In this document: one piece after another, positions 1-10,659 of the stretch
Layout of the letters: every line of letters starts with the position of its first letter
Numbering within the stretch: the first letter of the stretch is position 1
NCBI GenBank assembly: GCA_014338405.1
Contig: JTDE01000179.1
Coordinates: 1 to 64,000 of the forward strand
Source of the DNA: Paragonimus skrjabini miyazakii
Lineage: Eukaryota; Platyhelminthes; Trematoda; Plagiorchiida; Troglotrematidae
DNA length: 64,000 nt
Reading direction: 5' to 3'
The notes under the pieces: model-generated
The model's database searches: none
What the model was told of the DNA's origin: nothing
Seen by the model: the letters and a program-made list of their open reading frames with translations, nothing else
Made by a program: the position numbers and the translations under genes

Positions 1-342
1 GAGGCAACTCTCACGCCGCGGGGAGTTTAGGATTTTGGGGATGTCGATGGTGATCTCACTACATAGCAGATGTTCGTATTCGTCATATTCGTTAAAAAAC
101 AAATTGTTCTATTCCACCAAATGGCTACGGTAGAATATGAGGAGGAGTAAGTTGCACCCTTGCACTGTTTATCGTAGGTTTAAACGTCATTTGTGTATCA
201 GCGGCCGAACCGATAAGATGTCTATGAATTATTTGTTGTGTAATTGGCTGTACATCAAGCTGAAGTGGGCCATCTATGCGCAAAGCGATGTTGTTAACAT
301 TGGCAATCGCACGAATAATAGACTGGACAACGCGAACTGGCG

Positions 343-476
343 GAGTTTGGCATAACCCATAAGGTTGGACACATGGACGGAGCAGTTAGTAGTGTCTAAG
401 CATGTAGTAGAGTTTGGCATAATCCGTAAGCCAGGACAAATGCGCTGAACTGTTGTAAGCTTCTAAAGGGGAAGTG
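343..476. repeat. 67-bp tandem duplication, diverged
   Basis: The stretch beginning GAGTTTGGCATAACCC at 343 recurs 67 bp later at 410 as GAGTTTGGCATAATCC. The next 20 bases also match with a few substitutions, and the tails of both units are loosely similar. No open frame or known repeat is recognised around it. It could be the edge of a longer satellite, but only two units are seen. Confidence 0.5.
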
Positions 477-599
477 TCCTTCAATTTCGTTCATTCAACA
501 GGTCACCTCGTCTCCATTTCAGCGTACGTCGCGATTCCATGGAAAAGTTTATGGCAGCAGTAAAAAAAATGACGAATATAACCAACTGACCTCACATTA

Positions 600-795
600 G
601 GCACGACCGAATTATCACATGTGAACGCTAAACCTGAGTTCTAGTCCCAGCAGTGGCAAGGATGTGCACCACTGACGAGCTCTAATGAGAGCGAAACTCA
701 AGTCTAATGCTTCTTTTCGAAATGGATCGACTGGAAAGTCTATGGGAATGCGACAGCTGCGATCAATTATGGGTGATGTTCAACTTGGAATGTAA
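600..795 (+). repeat. SINE-like repeat with hammerhead motif, copy 1
   Basis: This copy shares about 160 bp with the copy at 27225-27395, including the run TGGCAAGGAT upstream of the ribozyme core and the TTCGAA and GCTGCGATCAA runs downstream. A sequence resembling a pol III B box (GAGTTCTAGTCCC, 636-648) precedes the ribozyme. tRNA-like head plus hammerhead is the known layout of the schistosome Sm-alpha family, so I infer a related non-autonomous retroelement. The left edge is uncertain. Confidence 0.6.
666..710 (+). ncRNA. hammerhead ribozyme motif, copy 1
   Basis: The conserved core CTGACGA (672-678) is followed by a perfect 5-bp stem II, GCTCT/AGAGC, closed by AATG, and then GAAA (693-696). 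Stem III would be minimal (ACT/AGT with a two-base loop), leading to the cleavage triplet GTC, with the cut expected after 704. Stem I (666-671 with 705-710) keeps only four of six pairs, so this copy may be weak or dead. Such short stem III hammerheads in flatworm repeats are known to act as dimers. Confidence 0.7.
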
Positions 796-3700
796 CTGAG
801 AAAATACCACTAACTTGTTCAGTTTTGTAAACTGCCCTACGTTAGAGTACGTTTGAAAGTGTACCTTACGTCTGCCGTTTTATAAAAGCTTACCCCTCGT
901 GTTTTCATTATATTTCATCATCGATTCTCCGAAAAGACGAAGAATGCAACGTTTAGTTATTTTTTCGTTAATCCCTATGTCACGGAACCACCTCAAATTC
1001 CTTGCTTACGCCGTCGGAAGATTGAAAAATAATTCGCAGTAACAGAATTATAAGATTTCAGGACATGAAACGCGCCACGAAATTCCAAATCCCGTTTTGT
1101 AGATGACCAGGGAGGTGACAATGTAGCAAGTGAAACCGCTGACATTTGATAACCTCGCTCATGCACGAACTAGGATGTTGGTGTAAGGTGAAGGGACGGG
1201 AATGAAGGCACTTGAAAGTCGATAGTTTGCAGGACCAACAATCATAAGTAGCCAGGGGCGCTGGAACAGTCAGTTGATCGTCGGCCTTTATGAAGTAGGA
1301 TATTTCCCTGGTTTCGCCGCAGTAAAAATTAGGTTCAGATCCTTGTTTGCATATCTCGTAGGTAGTTTTACTCCAAGATCCACCGTTCAAAACTGGCTGT
1401 GCGAAGAAATAAACAAACGTATGTACGACAGACGTCAAAAAAAGCATATACAACTCTCGACCATGTCCGTTTCGACAGTTTTGCAACGCCGACACTTGTG
1501 GTCTCCTAAATTTGGCAGAACTCAGGTTAACCTCAGAAGTGGTGGACGGAGAGCCTGTTGCTGGCTACAGATTAGTTCTGACATCAAGTACCTCGCATTC
1601 ATCACTAACCACTGTCAATAAATAAAGCCTCGTGTATACCGTCATGTCCCAAAACGGAATTTTCATCATTCTGTCTGATTGCGTAAAATCGGCTGGCATA
1701 TGATGGTTGCAAAGATCGTCGAGGCATGACGCCATGAATATAGGTGTGGGGACCGGCTGACAGAGAAATATTGACGCAGCTCAGCATCGTCTATCTTCCT
1801 GGTAAAGATGTTCGGACTTAGCGCATGCGCTGGGCCAATCACTCACTGTAGCCGGCAAAGTTGATGGATTCCGTTGAGCTTGAAACAACTAGCTGTCCGG
1901 GCATACGTAGGGGGTATCCATAGACTAACCGGGGAGTTAGACTGAAAGTCGACCACCAGCGTGTTTCGGATACCTGACGAAACTAACAGAAGAAACTTAT
2001 ACCCCGAAGGGTTGTTACTAACGGACAGAGAACGATTAAACTACCGATGAAAAGGGTCATTTACTCCGTCAACCGTCCCTGGATAAACTACATTTTAGTT
2101 ATTCGCGAGGTGAGATGAAAACTAATTGAAAATGTGACCTGCGTCCAGCGCTTGCTACAGTAGGGCAGCCAAACCGGTGATCCGACTTTCGAAAAATACT
2201 TGTGACGGTTTCTGATAAGTAAGTTGCAATCGATTTGACTTGTGGTCGGGTTGTAAATTGGTTTACACATATTAGGGTATATAAATACTAGGTCAACATG
2301 TACCTGATGGTGACTCTCATCAGGGGCTACAAAGCTACCCAGTGGGGCAAGCGTTCGGCGAATAATGTCAGACTTTTGGCAGTGCACGCACTGGTTAGAC
2401 CGGATCTGGATATAATAGTTGACAGTGTGCCGACAAAACGTTTGGTTACCATGCTGACTTTGGGGCGTATAACCGAATGAATGCTGTACAGCGTTTCAAA
2501 ATTTGATAGCGAATAGCTGTGAAAAAAGTGGACGAGGGGTATTTCGTGAAGAGTCGCAACTACTATTTTGGATGAATGCATAAAGACGTAATCTAGTTTG
2601 AGAGAACTTGATGGTGACGTAGTTTTAACTCTGAATCGTTGACATATACAGTCACCACACTTGCGGGGTTGACGGAGCGCTCTGTTGTGCTGATTTTCTA
2701 AAAACCGAGTTGCATTTCCCTTGCTGCTTTGGCTTTTGCCTATTTGGAATAAGGAGAAGTAAACATGCGCTTCGAAGTGACATCTCACAGTGTTTGCGTT
2801 AACTACCGTATACGCCGAACTAGGTGTGTGAACTACCGAGTTTCAGTCCTCTGCAATATTGTAAGGACGCCCACCCTGTGACCGTCCCAGGGTGCCTCCG
2901 TCGAGAGAAAGAAGAAAAAACCTACTTGACTCAGTCTTACTTAGCGGAACTGTTCAAATCGGTTGAGACTTTTTATACCGCTATGCACATGTGCGATCCT
3001 AACTCTTTCTCATGATGTAGTGGGAATGTGATCATGACGTGCCCTATAAATACCTTGTACTTGTCGCCCTAGCCGCACCCCGTTTTGTAGCGGAACAAAG
3101 CTTCTTATTTTGAACGCGTCTTTTGGCTTGACTTGGGAGCGAATACGGGAACAGTCGCAGTACCATTCGGGACCGAGATTTTTGTGTGAATTATTACCGG
3201 GACGAGAATCCGATTTTATCGAGCGCACCACTATACCGAAATCGAACCAGCATATCGTTTAGGAGGGCTTACAACAAGTATACACAATTAAAATCTGAAG
3301 GCGCTCCCAGGGCTTAAATCAACTTGTCTTATTAGTAAATATAAGGCCTAATGAACATGGTTAAATGTAGTGGAATTTCAACAAAACCCACTTCCCCTGA
3401 TTACCTGCATGCAGGCACACACTATACACACAAACGCTGGCAGCAGCGTTACGTGACGATGGAGCGTAACGAATCAAGCACAAGCAGTACCAACTCGAAA
3501 CCACTGATTGGGTGACTACATCTTTCCTGAGCAAGCCAGTGGTCATGCTAGGCGACTGGTTACCCGACATATTTACCACAGTATAATTAATGGTACTGCA
3601 CTAGAAGGCTCCTGGAATTCAAACAATATGCTGGATTAAAATGGCAGGCAGCAATCCATCTTTTAATCTTACTTGACCACCAGAAATTGGCTAACTTCTT

Positions 3701-6700
3701 TATATGGTGTGTTACTCAAGAGTCACAGTAGGCTTACTCAAAGGGACTGATTTCCCTATTTAAAATAAACGATGCTGCAACATTTACACAACAGCTTGGC
3801 TTCGTTACAGTATTCATAGGAAAAACGTACATATCAGCAATGCGCCATATACTGTTCACTAGAGGATTCATATCACGGATAGACTAGTAAACGTACGTAT
3901 ACCACACACACACAGGAAATATTATTTACCATTGAGATCATGCGAACAGTTGGTGGACAGATACAAATAGATGGCTGTTACAAGGACTTGTTGAACAGAT
4001 TCCTAGTGTATTCTGTGTAGCAACACCAGATTTTTGGAAGCTCCAAGTGCCACAAATCTGGAACAACCTTCCTGTGGGTCAACAATAAAACAACAGACTC
4101 TGTGAAGTGAGTGCACTTAATGACGCGGGGCAGTGAAAGCCATGAGGAAGCTGTCTTGCTGATGACGCCTTACTTTCACTTACAGCTTGGTTGTTTGTTT
4201 GCAAGGTGTAGGCGCCTTGATGTTGTATGTTTGAATGTAGGCGTAGCTATTTATAAGGGTTAGGTCCCCTACCCTCTCTCTTTTTTTGTTCTCTTTCTAA
4301 ATGGGGTTTGTTTCTTCTTCTTCATGGTTGTGTGGCAGTCAGTGTGAACCACTGATGTATTGCTGTCTATGATGATGATGTTGTTGAGTTGACATTTTTC
4401 AATTAACGTACGAAATTCTTAAGAATTACAATGTTCCAAGACACTTCCAGTCACTTATATGTGGTTGATCACCTATCGTATCACGTAATACGGATGGACA
4501 AAATATATCTCCTGCGTTCGTTAGCATAGACGAGAAAGACTTATATCTAATTATGGTAGCACCCATGTACTCACTAGTTTGAGGTCAGCGAACAAGAAAT
4601 ACTTTTCCTGTTGTTCATATTCAAATAATATATGCACTGAAGTACGGTCCAGCTGTGTTATATTGCACAACCCTTCAACTACAGTGACAATTAAAACAAA
4701 GGGTTGTTTCACACTCCTTTCACATTTTCATTACACAAACTCACTGACATAGCGATGTGAAGTCAAATGAGGTCTGGGTTAAGTAAATGAAATGCGATGC
4801 ATGAAAATGAAAACAAAAACATTGTCAGCAGATTTCTGTAGCAGTTAAACTCTCAACTCCTTTTTACAGTTCATTCATCCTACTAGTCACTGACAGTAAT
4901 TGACTGACCGAAAAATTCGTGTGGACTGTCAAAAGCCAATGGTCGGAAGCACATATAAACGGAAATATAACTTGGCTTCAAATGAATATGTTAAGATAGG
5001 TATTTCTCACTCATTTTCGCTTTGCTTTGTTGCACTCATAGTTTCCTCACTTTCAGCTTCGCTTGTCTACAGTGAAAAGTGAAAATAAAATGTTCAATGC
5101 TCGATCAACTTGTTTGCGTGATGGTAAAGTAAATATCGATTATGATCAAGCGTAATCCTCAGTTGTCAAATCTGGCCTACATTTATTAGTGCATTCACGA
5201 TTATTCCCCAAAAAACACAAAAAGAAGTAACTTCATAAGTGGTTTGATCTCCAAACATGTTAGTATGTGCTACTTTTATGGATAGTAATGGCTTTTGGTA
5301 AAAATCAGAATACAAGCTGCGGTAAGCAACCAAATAATATTGCGTTCGAAATGTTTCAGGAAGTGGATGCTACCTGAGACTGATGGAGCAAACCGACTGA
5401 AGCCAGAGCTTGTCAATAACCTTGAAATCCACACTTTATCTTGGTGTTTCGACTTAGCAAAGTTGAAACGTAGTAAAGTTAAGCTACGTGCACTTAACGG
5501 ACCAAGCGAATCAAAGGACTCTGTACGGAGCATTTATTTCGTCAATTGCTCCTACAGTATGCAAAACGGTTAGGAACACAATCTGCCTGAAGTATAAAAC
5601 CACTGGACAGTTATCAAGGTGTAATAAACTGTTCTATATTCTTTTGCTAGAAATTCAATCAGTAATCAGCCTCTTTCTTTTTAAAGTGAATGGTTGGTTA
5701 AATTTTACCACTCTCTACTCGAAAAGTTGTCAGTATCGAAGATGCCACAAACGTTACTTCCTGAACTCCACTTCGCATATGCACAAATCATATAGTTTAG
5801 CGTGGCGCATCAGCGTCAAAATATAGTCAAACTCTGACTCGTGCCGAGTTAAATTTTCCTCTTAGCCTTTTATGCACTACTGTCTGTTTGTGTCTGTACG
5901 AAGCCTATCGATACATATACTGTCCATATTACAAACAAATAGCTGCAATAGACAATCCATTTTCACAACTTCAACCGTAAGTATTCACATTCATAAGACC
6001 CCTTCAGTAGTAGTTGATGGGGAGTTGGAGCGAGATTGTAAGGTATACAACTCTAAAAGTTCGTGGGTTTCGTCTTATAGGCCATGCATATTGAAGACCA
6101 TATACTCATTTGTTTTTAGAAAGCCACAGCCGTATGCCTTAATGTACAAAGGAAACAGATATAAGAAATTAACGGAGCCACTATATACTAGTGGCTTACA
6201 CTAATATTCAACTGACACAATTTCATGGTCAGGAAAACGTACTCAGTTCTTGGGATGGAGAAAGCAATGAACGGTACTTAATACCTTATTTGCAAATCCA
6301 GACACAGCATCGTAGTGCATGCATCTTGTAACCATCTTACAAATGTGGTTCAGGAGGCATCTTGAGGACAGCCATATTACTGCTTTTATTACCCGGCTTC
6401 AATAATTGAACCCACCTCACTAATAACCCAACCAAATAGCGAAATGTTCATGCTGCTGAAACCACGTGGTAACCCTATACTATATATGATAATATTTGCG
6501 GCCAGAGATGAGGCGAGCCACGGAGGAATCAGCCGGGAATCAGTTGCGCCCAGTTGCCTCTAACTTACTGACAGCTGCTTTAATACACAGGCAACCTGGA
6601 TCCAAATGGTGGAATAATGGAACTTAGAGGCTCGAGTTTATTAATTCTGAAGAACGGAAAGGTGAGGCACTAACTGGAACGTGGCTACCGGGCCAAGGTG

Positions 6701-7017
6701 CCCTACTTCTAGAGTTTAGGCGATAAACTTTGCATGCTAGGTACCCGAAGGACATGACTTAGAAAAGCGAAAGCAGTTATGTCACTCAGTCAGTGTAAAC
6801 TGCATTCTAATCCTAGTGTTGGATTTCCGTGCCTCGCACTTGACTGCAAGCGTTAGGCGATGTGGAAGCAAGTCGTATACAGCGGCACGAATGCTGCTTT
6901 CGTTTAATCTAGTTATCCACAAAGTAGTAAGTTTAACGAAATAGAACAGCGTGTACTACAAGGTATCCTGCAGATGCCACCTTCTTCCCCTTACAAAGCG
7001 GTAATTTGTTAGTAGGG
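796..7017. other. no recognised gene; AT-rich intergenic DNA
   Basis: Open frames of up to about 150 codons occur (for example 1058-1495 and 2327-2788 on -), but they are rich in Cys, His and Trp, overlap frames on the other strand, and match no family I know. A short CA microsatellite lies near 3902-3914. The stretch 4150-4330 has a TATA-like TATTTATAAGGG followed by a pyrimidine tract, which might be promoter-like, but no gene starts behind it. A spliced reading at 6372-6757 is discussed among the findings. Confidence 0.5.
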
Positions 7018-7562
7018 TGTAGGCAACCTGAGATTTATTTTGTTAGACAGTGGATGTGAATGAACTCTAGTTCCACATCCTTCTGATGTCAACTCCGTAA
7101 ACGTTCATGCAACGGTGTGGTGGTTAAACATCATTTCCAATGCACTGAAATAGAGAGGGACGGAGCGTGATCTATCGGCACTCAGAAAAGCATCCAAATC
7201 ATGTCGTTGCGCATATGGCACTCCACTCATCCTAAATCAGTAACAAATGACTAGCGTTTAAGTCTTACGTAACAGCCGCAAGAACTGGTGAAGACTGACA
7301 ACGCTGCCTCCAGCGTTGGAGGAGAATTCTGATATCACGCCAACGATTTAGCCGTTTTATTCCTTCCAATATATCAAGTTTGATAGTGAGCACAATCGCA
7401 AAAGCTCGAGGTCAGTTGCCTCTATACAGATGCGCAGCACAAGTGTAAGAACACAACAGCAAATAATTGGAAATAATCCGAAGACTTTAAGCAATCAGTA
7501 TTGGCGTAGACAGCAATTTATAATACTCTGTGAAGAAGAACGTAATCGCCTAAACACGACGT

Positions 7563-8275
7563 TCTTCACCACATAGTCACCAATGGCCCACCTACTTTTG
7601 CACGCCTCAAACGTTTGCCACCGCACAAACTCAGAGTGGTCATAACAGTCTTTGAACTTCCCTTACGAACTGGCGTTATCCAGCCTTCAGATAGTCCATG
7701 GGCCTTATCCCTTCACATGGTTAAAAAACTGACAGATGACTAGCGTCCGTGTGGTGATTACCGTGCCCTGAACAACGTAGCCATCTCAGATCGATACACT
7801 ATCCCTCACATTCAGGACTTCTCAATCAGGCTGAACGAGGAGACCATCTTCTCCAAGATAGATTTGATTCGAGCCTACCGTCAAATCCTCGCGGCCCCGG
7901 AGGATGTCCCAAAGACTAAAATTACTACTCATTTTGAACCCTATGAATTCGTTCGCATGCCACTTGGCTTACGGAACGCCGCATAGACTTTCCAAAGGTC
8001 TTGATTTTGTGTACGTTTATAGTGACGACGTCACAGTCGCGAGTGAAGACACTCGACAGGACGAGTTACATCTTCGAAAGCTGTTCGAACGTTTTACCCG
8101 ATACCGTGTAATGCTAAACCCTACACAGTGCATCTTCGGAATTAGTTCCGTAGATCTTCTTGGACATCGAATCGACAGTAACAGTATCCAAACTTTGTCA
8201 GAGAAAATCAGTGCTGTTAAGAAATATCCACAGTCCTTAAAAGTCTCCTACGCTTTCTAGGCATTGCCAATTATT
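7563..8275 (+). pseudogene. reverse transcriptase of element C, broken
   Basis: RT-like residues run from the N-terminal segment (GPPTFARLKRLPPHKLRV) through RPCGDYRALNN and FSKIDLIRAYRQI to the catalytic box, which reads YSDD at 8018-8029 in place of the usual Y[IVL]DD, and on to LNPTQCIFG and DLLGHRID. In-frame stops occur near 7740 and 7983. About 20 residues and the frame are lost just before the catalytic box. In a live element the enzyme would copy element RNA into DNA; this copy cannot. Confidence 0.85.
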
Positions 8276-8399
8276 ATTATCGCTTTATCCCATGGTGTTC
8301 GGAGTTGTTAAAACATTTAGAAAACCAACTCCAAGCACTTCGTTTAGTCTCTTGAAGCCTTATCTCAAGCAACCACATCAACGTATTTAAAGGCAGATG

Positions 8400-8775
8400 A
8401 ACGCCCGCCGTTAATTTTGAAGACTAACGCATTTTTACAATAGAACGTGGATGGTGAAATCTTGCTTTTATCCTTTTTATCCCGAAAACTCCAACCAGCG
8501 CAAACGCGTTAAAGTACCTTTGAATGTGAGTTACTGGCCAGTTACTTTGTCAGTAAACACATTCGACATCTTCTGGAGGGTCACAACTTCATTGTTTTAT
8601 TGGTCACAAACCACTTGTGTTTGCCTTTCGTCCCCCTCCAGACCGGTACTCCTTACAGAAACAAGACATCTGGATTTCATCTCCAGTTCACCACCGACAT
8701 CGGTTTCATAGACGGTTCCAGCAATTTCGTCGCCGACACCTTGTCTCTACCGGATTTCAGTCAAATATCCGCAAG
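8400..8775 (+). pseudogene. RNase H of element C, broken
   Basis: Recognisable pieces are FLSRKLQPAQTR, ELLASY, HLLEGHNFIV and HLQFTTDIGFIDGSSNFVAD, the usual connection-plus-RNase H signature of CsRn1-like pol. The pieces sit in different frames. The position where the family has TDHKPL reads TNHL here, so a catalytic aspartate is gone. Flanked by RT upstream and integrase downstream. Confidence 0.75.
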
Positions 8776-8899
8776 TGTCACCAACCTTCTCTCCCTTGTG
8801 AAATCCCATGTTAATGACCCAGAACCTCGCCTACTTCGTGCAAATCCTGTTTAAAACTACGTGATATTCTCTTAACCCAGTCAGAATAATCTATTAGGT

Positions 8900-10082
8900 G
8901 CGACTTGTTTACCGGTGAATCTCCACCGTTTGTTCCTTTTGCACACCGGTTTGATGTTTCTAGCGGCCTCCGTTCCCTATCACATCCAAGCATACGTGCC
9001 TCAACAAATTTAGTCATCGAGCGTTACATTTGGCCAGGCCTTTGTAAGGATGTTCGTAACTGGGCCAAACAGTGCTTGGAATGTCAACGTAGTAAAGTTT
9101 ATCGTCACACCATCACTACCACGAGAACTTTTGCTTGACCCGATGAACGCTTTAAACACGTTCATATTAATGTCGTTGGTCCCCTTCTTCCTTTCAGCGG
9201 ACCAATTCACGAGGTGGCACGTTGTCGTTCTGTTGAACAACACGTCGACAGAAAACAGTGCACGCAGTTTTGCCAGCTCGTGGATTTCGAATTTTTGTGT
9301 TCCGGCCGCAGTCACCGCTGACCGCCGATCTCAATTTATTTGGACCTTTTTCCGTGATGTAACTCGCATTGTTGGATGCGAACACACAACGACCACTGCG
9401 TACCATCCTTTGTCAGACGGTTTTGTCGAAAGTTCCCATCATCAACTAAAAGTATCCTTGAGCACAACATTGACGGATGGCAAATGGTCTGGTCGCTTAC
9501 CTATTATTCTCCTTGGCTTGCAAACCACTGTAAAGGAAGATGTTGGATGCACCACGGCAGAACTCGTTTATGATTGTACAGTACGTATTCCTGGAGAATT
9601 TCTTTCTAATTCCCTGCTACCTCTGAGTCCTCACTTACGCCATGCGTCTAAAGAATCACATGTGGCACGGAAAACGTTGCATCAGGAACAAATTCACTAT
9701 GATCTGTCCACTTATTCTTTTGTTTTCATTCGCGCTGGCTCACCTAAGGCACCTCTGCAACTGCCGTATGATGATCCTTTCGGAGTGCATGACCGCAAAG
9801 CCAAATATTTTGTCACTGACAGAAAACAGAACACGTCACTTGGTGGGCACTGACAGATCAAACGTTGCTTATGTCGATCGCGATTCAACGTCCCTGTCTC
9901 GTACGTCAGACATTAAACATGCCGATGCTTCCAGCCAGCGTACTCAAGATCCTTCTATCGACTCACAAAACCTTTCTCAGTCTACCCAATCCATGTTTGA
10001 CACCAGTGACCATACCCTAGTTCCTGCCTCCCACATCAAGCCACGAACACCAAACATCCGTTCTGGTCAAACTCTTAGATAG
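8900..10082 (+). pseudogene. integrase and pol tail of element C, broken
   Basis: The zinc-binding region is seen as SHPSIRAS, RYIWPGLCKDVRNW and CLEC (Cys codons at 9073-9075 and 9082-9084). In the catalytic core the first acidic residue is replaced by Asn (HVHINVVGP, codon 9169-9171), while the second Asp (TADRRSQF, 9320-9322) and the Glu (GFVESSHHQLK, 9428-9430) remain. The tail continues through a stretch with FVFIRAG and LQLPYDDPFGV, a GPY/F-like module, to a low-complexity Ser/Thr-rich end at 10082. Frameshifts occur near 9138 and 9850. Confidence 0.8.
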
Positions 10083-10165
10083 CTGACAGTCTATGAGGAT
10101 TATCACTATTGACTTACTGTCCGTTTCCTTAATTATCGAGCGTTTTCTCTTTCTTAACGCTCTAG

Positions 10166-10420
10166 GGGGGATTGTGTTGTGCACTGTTCTTCATACCTGT
10201 TACGTTCATTGTACATATAAACTACCTGTTTATTGTTTGAATCAATACACACTTTGTCATCGTGCGCCTTGGCTTCTGTCTGCACGTGGTTGTCGTTATC
10301 GGAAGTTAACTGTGGCAACAGCTGGTTTTGGTACGCTGAAGCAACTGAATTCGCCGGAATTTCTCTGTAATTCAAGAGGAACGTTCTTCCAACATATAGC
10401 GGACTTAGTGTGGTAGAATT
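10166..10420 (+). repeat. 3' LTR of element C (approximate edges)
   Basis: It directly follows the polypurine tract and begins TGTGTTGTGCACTG. It contains a TATA-like ACATATAAAC and a segment, CAATACACACTTTGTC, that aligns with CAATACACTTTTGGTG inside the LTRs of element A. The right edge is not defined because no 5' LTR survives for comparison. Confidence 0.55.
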
Positions 10421-10659
10421 TATCGTGAACAATCACTGTAGATTGTTTTATAACATTGTCGATTCATTTCTTATTTCCACTACAGTATGATATCTCGTAT
10501 GTAAATAGGTGAAGCATTCTTTTAAAAAGTATCTCTGGGGGTCAGTCATATCATCTAGGTGAATGACTGCAAACACACAGTATGCTTAAAAGCCACAGCG
10601 TGGTCCAGCGACCTGAAGTGGAGAAGTGTCCTTTTAAATGGTAGTACACTTATAAATTA
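10421..10659. other. spacer between element C and the 583-codon gene
   Basis: Short AT-rich stretch with no recognised feature. If the neighbouring gene is spliced at 10702, this would be the start of its intron. Confidence 0.4.

Larger units (their letters stand above)
7018..10420 (+). mobile_element. decayed CsRn1-like Ty3/gypsy LTR retrotransposon (element C)
   Basis: Domains follow the Ty3/gypsy order: protease (DSGCE at about 7040), RT, RNase H, integrase, C-terminal tail, polypurine tract (CTAGGGGGGA near 10164) and a 3' LTR. Gag and a 5' LTR are not recognisable, so it is 5'-truncated or too decayed. Its 3' end matches the 3' end of element A (a TATCGAGCGTTTTC hairpin-like block directly before the polypurine tract), so both belong to one lineage. 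Many stops and frameshifts show it is dead. Confidence 0.85.

Noticed and set aside
1058..2788. frames of 145 and 153 codons on -
   Set aside because: Composition is close to translated noise (many Cys, His, Trp), other frames are open as well, and no family motif is visible.
10154..10432. 92-codon frame on - inside the LTR of element C
   Set aside because: It coincides with LTR sequence that aligns to element A's LTRs and has no protein-like conservation.
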